NCBI GenBank assembly: GCA_963678675.1
Contig: OY783195.1
Location: 19,796,912-19,860,911, forward strand
DNA from: Xiphydria camelus
Taxonomy: Eukaryota; Arthropoda; Insecta; Hymenoptera; Xiphydriidae
Length of the DNA stretch: 64,000 nucleotides
Direction: 5' to 3'
Shown: piece by piece, positions 57,375-64,000 of the stretch
Numbering within the stretch: position 1 is the first letter of the stretch
Layout: each line of letters opens with the position of its first letter
Made by a program: the position numbers and the translations under genes
The notes under the pieces: model-generated
Told to the model about the DNA's origin: nothing
Databases searched by the model: none
Seen by the model: the letters and a program-made list of their open reading frames with translations, nothing else

Positions 57375-57594
57375 AAGGGGTAAGATGACGAAGATCACTT
57401 TTATTTCTAAATTGCATTTTTTAAGTATTGTACTAGATTTGTGAAATTTGATTTTTCAAATATATAGCATCAAACTAGAGAGTTTGAAGAATATGATGAC
57501 GAAATTCTGGCATCGATTCAATAAATATTAAGGTCAGGAAAAATCATCAAAGCTTAACGTCGTCATCTTACCCGACTTTCCCCTATACTTACTG
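57375..57594. mobile_element. MITE with GGGGTAAGATGACG ends (pogo-like)
   Basis: Left AGGGGTAAGATGACGAAG; right, read inward, TAGGGGAAAGTCGGGTAAGA then TGACGAC. Same TAGGGGA...AAGATG design as the elements at 5.1-5.6 and 25.5 kb. Confidence 0.65.
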
Positions 57595-58260
57595 TTTTCC
57601 AGGATTTTACATCTTTAACAGAACCAAGAGAATTAAGATATTCTGTTACTTCTTTCCAAAATTGATCATTATCATCTTTACCGTGTAAAGTATTAAATTT
57701 GCCACTAGCCACATGTGGATTTTTTCTCAAATAATCGACTACAGTGTTTATTTATCGCATGTTCGCTCTACCCTGATGAATTTTTTTCATTTTGAAATTC
57801 TGCATACACTATTTATAGGTAAAGTATCAAATATATAACAAACGATTTAAGCTCAGCTGATGCTTCAACCTCTTGTTATTCATTTTACGAACTACTTACT
57901 CTAACATTCTGGTTACTTATTCTACCCTTTCACTTCTTTGTTCTTTGTCGTTCTCTTCTTGCATACTACCACGTGCTACTATCATTTCAAGTCACTAAAT
58001 TGTGTTCATAAATGCAATGATTTCATCGGTTAAAACAATTATGACGAATTGCCATTACCCATTTGTATCGAGAAGACGTAGTTACAGAATTAACCTATCG
58101 TTAGAGTGTCGCTAGCACAAGCGACAAATCTTGATAAGTTAACGATAACGACGATTAACATTACGAGTTACAGAACAGACATGCTGGACGACTCCCGCGG
58201 ATTATTGCGCACAAGCAATGACGTCATACGCTGACTCTCAACCGGATACGTGTACCGGTG
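57595..58260. other. Intergenic, no recognised feature
   Basis: AT-rich; nothing recognised. Confidence 0.45.
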
Positions 58261-58394
58261 TCTAAAAGAGGTGCTTAATGGGACACAGGGGTGCTCATGC
58301 AAAACTCGTAGCTTTGATATGTCTTGTTTCGTCGATAACATACGAGGGCAGAATGAAAAGTCCGAACCTTTTCTAGTAGATGGTGGTGCGCTCC

Positions 58395-58628
58395 AAAGTT
58401 TGTAAAGTAACCCCCTGCTATGGCGATGACCTCTTCGTTTGATGAGAATTTCTTTCCAGCCAGCCATTTTTTCAAGTCTGGGAAGAGAAAGAAGTCGCAG
58501 GGAGCCAAATCGGGTGAATAAGGTGGATGCTGCAGCAATTCAAACTTCAAATCGATTAATTTCGCTGTTGCAATGGCAGACGAATGAGCAGGTATATTGT
58601 CGTGGTGGGAAAGAATTTTTTTCGCCAA
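58395..58628 (-). pseudogene. mariner transposase C-terminal fragment
   Basis: The minus strand reads KKILSHHDNIPAHSSAIATA (second catalytic Asp), then LLQHPPYSPDLAPCDFFLFP (third Asp) and DLKKWLAGKKFSSNEEVIA. The blocks match the SETMAR/irritans-like branch of mariner. Everything N-terminal to HHDN is missing, replaced by the nested MITE and the far inverted end. Confidence 0.85.
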
Positions 58629-58643
58629 ATTGGAGCGTATACA

Positions 58644-58862
58644 GTATGTCCGCGATCAAACAGACCATAGCAAAATTGAAAGTTTTGCATGAGCACCCCC
58701 GTGGGTTTCTTCATCCAATAGAATCACCGAAGAAGCGTGAATGCGCATGCATAGTCATCCGCGAGTGTTGGTGTCGTCAGCAAGTTCAGATCGGTTTTCA
58801 ACCACGGGGGTGCTCATGCAAAACTTGCAATTTTGCTATGGTCTGTTTGATCGCGGACATAC
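58644..58862. mobile_element. MITE with about 60-bp inverted ends inside the mariner copy
   Basis: GTATGTCCGCGATCAAACAG ... GCATGAGCACCCCCGTGG is mirrored by CCACGGGGGTGCTCATGCAA ... GCGGACATAC. A diverged copy of the same end lies in the left flank of the mariner at about 58279-58339. Confidence 0.85.
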
Positions 58863-58986
58863 GGCACTCATCTTCGCGATCGCACCACCATCTACTAGAA
58901 ACTTATCGGACTTTTGAGTCTGCCCTCGTACACCCGGCATCACGGATTCTATCACTGGGGAATTTTTAAAAGGAAGCTTATATAAG

Positions 58987-59174
58987 CCGGGTTGACACGA
59001 TCCAAGTATACATCAAGTTAACTTGGATACCACTTGGACGCTCCTATGATGCAACTTTGATCGTATCACCACTTCATCCATGTGTGCTTGGACATCCAAA
59101 TTGAGTAGGACGATGGCCAACTTACTTGGATCCAAGTTACTTGGTCCATACATACTTGGATTGTGTCAACCCGA
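58987..59174. mobile_element. 188-bp MITE, ends CGGGTTGACAC
   Basis: CGGGTTGACACGATCCAAGT is mirrored by ACTTGGATTGTGTCAACCCG. TTGGATCC/ACTTGG words fill the interior. Confidence 0.85.
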
Positions 59175-59490
59175 CAACCCGTTATTAGTAGAGTCACGTA
59201 TAGATGACCAGTACGGGAGACTAATCGCTCGGTAAAGTAACGTCTGTCAAATACGACGCTGACAGGATTGCGGGATATGGAAACATCAGGTTAAAAGCTT
59301 TGTGAATTTGGTGTATAAAAATAAATTTTCGTAAAAAGTAATAGTGTAAAGTAGTGGTAACTAAACTGAAAGAAAATTAGATTAATTTTACTTAAGTGAA
59401 GCATCGATAGGATAATGTAAAATTAAATATTCATTCAAACTCCGAAAGAAACTGTAAACATTACCATTGTAATTAATTAAAGTATTACAG
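59175..59490. other. Intergenic spacer
   Basis: Nothing recognised. Confidence 0.4.
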
Positions 59491-59492
59491 TA

Positions 59493-59733
59493 CTCCCTCC
59501 ATAATTCCCTCCTCGTTAATTCAGAGCACCCGAAGCATAAGAGGGGAAGCATTCCCCCATTATTGTTATGACGTTCGTTGCGCGCAGGTATGCGCCGAAG
59601 GGGAATACGGGTAGTTTACGCGTCTATTTTGGTTGCGCGCAGGTATGTACCTCTCTAACGGACAGAGTGGGAGTATTCCATAATTAATTTTTCTTAGAAT
59701 TCAAAGCCCCGTCGTACTGAATTATGGAGGGAG
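59493..59733. mobile_element. Stowaway-like 241-bp MITE, TA-flanked
   Basis: TA at 59491-59492 and 59734-59735 flanks CTCCCTCCATAATTC and its exact inverse GAATTATGGAGGGAG. The interior contains a GCGCGCAGGTATG word twice (59580, 59635). The end sequence resembles the CTCCCTCC start of plant Stowaway MITEs. Confidence 0.85.
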
Positions 59734-59735
59734 TA

Positions 59736-60235
59736 ATGTAAATAAATTGTATTGTTTATGTTCAATTATTATCTCTCTTTATTTATTAAATCATCATCGT
59801 AACGCACGTGTCAGGGATATGGAGTGTATCAAAGTTTATTTCTTGCAACTGAAAAGCTTTGACATAAACCGAATCCTGTAATATAACTATTACTTTATAA
59901 GTATAGTGTTAATAATAACGGATTAAGACAAACTCCTAGATGACTCTAGGATAGTTAAGAGCTTTCAGATCAGCGTGACGTCACCTTATTATAGCCTCCG
60001 AGATAATTATAAATGAGAAGATTTGACATAATATATTGCTGCAGTGAATGGAGGGTTACTTTTCAATAAAAGTTAATTCAATCTAGGAATCTCCCTGTGG
60101 TCATCGTGTTAAGCACTTGTGACATAAGCAGTATGGGCCAGGATATTACTTTCTCACAACTAGTATTAAGTGTCACATTACGCTGTGTAGGAAACCTTCT
60201 GCGGGGATCTCGGAACCATCGGCTGACATCCACCT
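59736..60235. other. Intergenic, no recognised feature
   Basis: AT-rich spacer. Confidence 0.45.
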
Positions 60236-60239
60236 TTAA

Positions 60240-60790
60240 CCCTTTTGCGACTACGGGCGACTATAGTCGCTCTCCATAAGATGCCCCTGAGGTATTACGG
60301 GCGACTACCCGACTGACAAAATTCATCGGCTCTATGTAGGGGCAACATCGGCCTTCCGAGGTGGCAATATAGGCCGACCGAGCTGCAGCCTGCATAGTGC
60401 CTATATAGGAAGTGTAACGCTCGTCTATAAAGTGGCTATATAGGCCATGCAATGTAGAGCCTATGTAGGTCACACTATTTACAGACTATATAGGCCATGC
60501 AACGTACAGCCTATGTAGGCCGTGCGATATACAGCCTATGTAGGTCACACTATTTACAGACTATATAGGCCATGCAATGTACAGCCTATATAGGCCGTAC
60601 GCTTTGCAGACTATATGGGCCACACGATTTACAGACTATGTAGGCCATGCAATGTACAGCCTATATAAGCCTTACCATTTGCAGACTATATAGGCCACGT
60701 GATATTCAGGCTATATAGGGTATTTAATTTGCAAACGATATAGGCCTCATGATATTCAGGCTACATAGACCAGCAAGCTAGAGTCTGTAT
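60240..60790. repeat. 25-bp minisatellite (TATATAGGCCATGCAATGTACAGCC-like) next to a TTAA end
   Basis: About 18 diverged units based on TATATAGGCC, ATGCAATGTACAGCC from about 60340 to 60790. It is preceded by TTAA at 60236-60239 and CCCTTTTGCGACTACGGGCG, which looks like the left end of a piggyBac-type MITE related to the 54284 element. No right end was found. Confidence 0.8.
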
Positions 60791-61230
60791 AGGCCTACGT
60801 AGCAAGAGTACAACACTCGCAATGGAGGCTATTCACGCCGTATGATGTACCACCTACATAAGCCAATTGAGTGATTCAGAGATTATACAGACCAAGTAAT
60901 TCACGGACTATATCACAGGCCAAACATTGCCGAAACAATTAAAGTCAAATGGTAAGAATAATTAAGATAAAATCAATCAAATGCATAGAACATCAATTTT
61001 TATTGCACAGAGAAATATCGAATTTCCATATAGAGAACAGCATAATTATATTAAAATTCATGAATCACTTATTATGATTAATTAACAACTGAACCGAAAA
61101 AAAAACATGTTGATTGGATTCGATACTAATGAATATACGTGCTTTGAATCCATTTATAATTTTATTAAATGTTCATGGTAAAAAAGTGGATATGTAGAAA
61201 TAAGGCCTCCTGAATTTGAAAATCCTGTGG
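60791..61230. other. AT-rich spacer
   Basis: Nothing recognised. Confidence 0.4.
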
Positions 61231-61231
61231 A

Positions 61232-61374
61232 ATTTTTTTTATGCAGAGAACCCAGAATCGCGATGCGACATATGCGGTGATATTGCTATTATCACCTGTG
61301 CTTGGTGTAAGAAGCAGCTTTGTTTAAAGCATTTCTTTTCGAAATTCCATTATTGCCACTATTATGTACCATAA
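61232..61374 (+). pseudogene. piggyBac-type C-terminal zinc-binding domain, remnant
   Basis: From about 61249 the frame reads ENPESRCDICGDIAIITCAW then CKKQLCLKHFFSKFHYCHYY and stops at TAA 61372-61374. C-x2-C-x8-C-x2-C-x4-C-x2-H is the cross-brace seen at the end of piggyBac transposases. A T-run frameshift lies just upstream and no catalytic domain is visible. Other zinc-finger transposase tails are possible. Confidence 0.5.
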
Positions 61375-62910
61375 AAAAAGAAATACTTGAAATTAGAATA
61401 AAAGAAGTTACGGGTATGCGAAGAAAAGAAATAAAATCACTTTTTTAATTCTACCCGTAATCTCCCTACACGCTCGGCAGCTCCAATCACCAAGCTTGAA
61501 ATAGGAATTGAAAATTGCAGAAACTGTAGGGGAGAAAAAGTGTTGAAAAATATGACTGTATTCAGAATTAAATTTCCATCATTATGTCTTTAGGCTGATA
61601 TTGATATTTTGAAAAACCAGATGTAAAAAAAATGTTCAAATTTTTAAAAAATTTGTATTTCGCCATTTTATTGTACGTAAAAAACCAAAAACTCGTATAT
61701 TGCAAGTTTTACTGTATCTCTATTCATTTCCGAGATAGCTTTGAGGGGGTCCAACTTTGGGGGGCTATTTGACCCCCTTGAACCAAAATCCAGTCGCTCT
61801 GAAAAATAGGGGTCTCCTATTTTTCGATAACCTTCAATTCTGCTGAATTTCATTCAAATCGTAGGCAGACGCCTCGCGGCCTTTCCTTGTAAGCGATCAC
61901 TTCTAACGAACGTTATCATTGACATGTCATACTTTCGTAGAAAATCTAAAGCTCAATATTCTCAGAATGTCAACGAAAACTATCCGTAACTACGTCAATC
62001 ACGAGTGAACAATAATAACTAACCACAGGTCAGTGACTGCCTCGCATGCGTAACTAGCTAGAAGTCTGTTCTTGTCAAATCAATTTCATATCTTATCAGT
62101 GATAATCGCCTCCGATTTTAATAACTCATTAATGCATTTTCAGTTATAGTATTTTCTACAAAAACTGTCTTCAATGCATAATTAGCTATGGTAAATGATC
62201 TACAATTTATTTTACTGCCCAAAATTTATTAGCCAAGATACTGAGTCAAGCCATGTCAAGTCGGACTCGAAATTTCCACTAAATCGCGGATTTCGGAAAT
62301 AATAACTCTATTGCGAAGGGAATATGGCACTTACGTTACCGTATTAATATTTCGTGAAAATTCTGTTATTTGTTAATGTTATTAACAATCAGACTTTGAA
62401 GCGCAATTAAAATGAAAAATCGTTTTCTCTTAAACTACTTTAGACAATTACTTGAAATTTTGCACACTGATAAAGCAATGTTTACACTATCGAATAAATA
62501 TTTGCTTGAGGTGAAATTGTTTTAAAAAATGTATTTTGCATTAATTTTTTTTAAACAATTGCAATTTTTCTTGCGGTCTTCACGCTATAAAAAAATGAAA
62601 CTTACATCAATTCATGCGGCAAACGTTGGCCTTTTATAATCTGCAAAGAGAACTTTGTACTTTTTCTCCATTCCGGAGATACGAAATTGTTTGTTACGCG
62701 GTGCGCTCGTAGATCGCGCGGCGCGCTCCGCTACTGGCGTCCGCGGCAACTTGATTGCCGCGCAAACTTGAGCAAAAACCGTTTGAACTTGCATGAACAT
62801 GATTTTCCGAGTTTGGCAAACATAGACAGTTTTCTTGTCAGTTTGTTGATGGTGCTCGTGCGGTATACTTGCTTAAAAACTATTCGGTGTTTCAATATCA
62901 TTAAGTGAAA
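61375..62910. other. Intergenic, no recognised feature
   Basis: AT-rich with short frames; 62690-62760 is briefly CpG-rich, just upstream of the fragment at 62911. Confidence 0.45.
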
Positions 62911-63130
62911 ATGGTTCGACCGAAGGAATGTTGTAATCCTTTGAAAAGGAAAGGTCATAATTGTGTTCGTCATAAGTTGTTCCTCGCGCGTTACTGCCAA
63001 GTGGAATAAAAAATTCGAAGAATACATTGATCGATATATTTGTCAAATATGTCGTAAGGACATGTATAATGATGTTAAAATTGCTTCAAATGTAGAAAAT
63101 GAAGACCCAAGCACCCAAGACCCAAGATAG
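62911..63130 (+). pseudogene. Cysteine-rich N-terminal exon copy, frameshifted
   Basis: ATG 62911: MVRPKECCNPLKRKGHNCVR then HKLFLARYCQVE and TAA. One base off, the next frame reads KFEEYIDRYICQICRKDMYN, then DVKIASNVENEDPSTQDPR and TAG 63128-63130. CCNP followed by a basic stretch and a late CQICRK pair resembles the N-terminus of a common uncharacterised insect family, possibly related to the protein at 13.4-14.2 kb. Its 3' part (63047-63114) recurs in inverse orientation at the window edge, where a proper GTGAGT donor follows. This copy lacks that donor, so it is likely the dead one. Confidence 0.45.
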
Positions 63131-63140
63131 TTAATACCGA

Positions 63141-63294
63141 TAATTAATTGCTATACTGTAATACCTTCCAGGGAACGAATTGAATTTTTAACTGAATGTA
63201 AATATTGGATTTGAACAGTGAACAGTTATAATTACTTGGAAGTTTATTCGTGGTTTACTATTAAAGAAGGTGTTACAGTATAGCAATTAATTAT
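63141..63294. repeat. Short inverted repeat pair
   Basis: TTAATTGCTATACTGTAATA at about 63141 is mirrored by GTTACAGTATAGCAATTAAT at about 63275. Confidence 0.8.
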
Positions 63295-63314
63295 ACAATA
63301 AAATATAAAAATAA

Positions 63315-63911
63315 CACAGGTTTACAACAAAAAAAAAGTCCGGACTATTTGACCGGACCATGGTATTCTGAGGTATTTTTGCGTCCTGAATCCGATCCCG
63401 AGGTCATCTGAGCCCCATCACGTCAGAAAAACGAGATTTCGAAATAAATAAATAAGGAAATGGGACTGCCCTGAGCAGCACCCAGAGCATGACTCCAAGG
63501 TTCTAAAGCCATTACGGTTAGTGCTGGGTCCACTGTCACAGTGAACGGATCGCCGGAATTGGATACCTTGAGAGGGAGATCGTAATCCGCGAGATACAAC
63601 GATCATGGCAACATTTTATCCACTGGGGTGGTTCTGTGATAGTCCCGGTCGAGATTTAGGACTCCATTCCAATGTTTGGAAGGTATTCAAGACCTAAACA
63701 GCTACCCTCTCCAACTCAACAGGTCGCTTGAGAAATTGTCCCGGGTCCAGTTCCAAAAAATGGTCATTTTAACCTCTAAATGACCTTGAAATCTCATTTT
63801 TCTGACGTGATGGGGCTCAGATGACCTCGGGATCGGATTCAGGACGCAAAAATACCTCGGAATACCATGGTCCGGTCAAATAGTCCGGACTTTTTTTTTT
63901 GTAAACCTGTG
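63315..63911. mobile_element. Harbinger-like MITE, 597 bp, TAA-flanked
   Basis: TAA at 63312-63314 and 63912-63914 flanks CACAGGTTTACAAC...AAGTCCGGACTATTTGACCG and the inverse. Arms are about 115 bp (GACCTCGGGATCGGATTCAG inverse pair). Three-base TAA duplication is typical of PIF/Harbinger. Confidence 0.8.
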
Positions 63912-63930
63912 TAATAATTAGTAAACTCAC

Positions 63931-64000
63931 TTCGTGCTTGGGTCTTCATTTTCTACATTTGAAGCAATTTTAACATCATTATACATGTCTTTACGACATA
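63931..64000 (-). CDS. Inverse copy of the 63.05-63.11 kb exon, with splice donor, running off the window
   Basis: The minus strand reads ...DMYNDVKIASNVENEDPSTK and then GTGAGT at 63925-63930. The open frame continues to the window edge at 64000. The intact donor suggests this is the functional or less damaged copy of the exon also seen at 62911-63130. The protein is unidentified. Confidence 0.45.

Larger units (their letters stand above)
58343..58928 (-). mobile_element. mariner element, internally deleted, TA-flanked, with nested MITE
   Basis: TA at 58341-58342 and 58929-58930 flanks inverted ends CGAGGGCAGAATGAAAAGTC and CGAGGGCAGACTCAAAAGTC, both continuing to TCTAGTAGATGGTGGTGCG. It retains the transposase C-terminus and holds a 219-bp inverted-ended insertion at 58644-58862. 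Confidence 0.85.

Noticed and set aside
58439..58969. 176-codon plus-strand frame
   Set aside because: It crosses the antisense of the mariner transposase, the nested MITE and the mariner end; a composite of unrelated pieces.

Overview
This is a eukaryotic, almost certainly insect, nuclear genomic window: AT-rich, intron-bearing, and packed with decayed transposons. The one host coding exon I recognise with confidence is the first coding exon of a Bruno-3/CELF-type RNA-binding protein (43296-43473, minus strand, ending in a perfect GTGAGT donor). The transposon repertoire (mariner, Tc1, piggyBac, pogo, ISL2EU/Harbinger, Ty3/gypsy) fits an insect. An ant, bee or wasp is my guess, but nothing in the sequence proves the order.

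Layout. 0-12.9 kb: a P/THAP9-like transposase remnant, a 270-bp CT/CCCT microsatellite, several foldback MITEs, a TTAA-flanked piggyBac deletion derivative (6.1-7.0 kb) and a TA-flanked Tc1 derivative (10.1-10.6 kb). 12.9-14.8 kb: a complete-looking 1.8-kb element with inverted ends carrying a 240-codon ORF of the 'SDGCAGQNKN' insect protein family. 16.1-17.6 kb: the 5' half of a THAP-domain ISL2EU-type transposase on the minus strand, with its zinc-finger first exon tandemly multiplied. 18.9-25.2 kb: piggyBac pieces and the 3' half of an ISL2EU transposase facing a YqaJ-type nuclease fragment. That transposase exon is split by a 4.2-kb nested foldback element inserted cleanly between AAA and TTT. 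25.5-32.3 kb: a pogo-like element, a Tc1 pseudogene, two nested foldbacks and a G-run TTAA element. 33.7-38.5 kb: a Ty3/gypsy LTR retrotransposon with almost identical 346-bp LTRs, a canonical A AAA AAC gag-pol slip site and a broken pol. 38.9-43.2 kb: foldbacks, one with an inverted 30-bp minisatellite. 43.3-47.8 kb: the Bruno exon and its CpG-rich 5' flank, which is poor in repeats except for one pogo-like insertion. 47.8-64 kb: more foldbacks, an Acsl pseudogene fragment, two mariner pseudogenes, a Stowaway-like MITE, a 25-bp minisatellite and an exon present twice in opposite orientation at the right edge.

How it works together. Nearly every recognisable protein is a transposase, and all are broken or truncated, so the window is mainly a graveyard in which short elements keep inserting into older ones. 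The most striking signals are the 19.33-23.53 kb nested foldback, whose removal restores a conserved transposase reading frame without a target duplication, and the 12.95-14.76 kb element, whose transposase family is poorly described. All family calls are from reading the sequence; no database search was possible.
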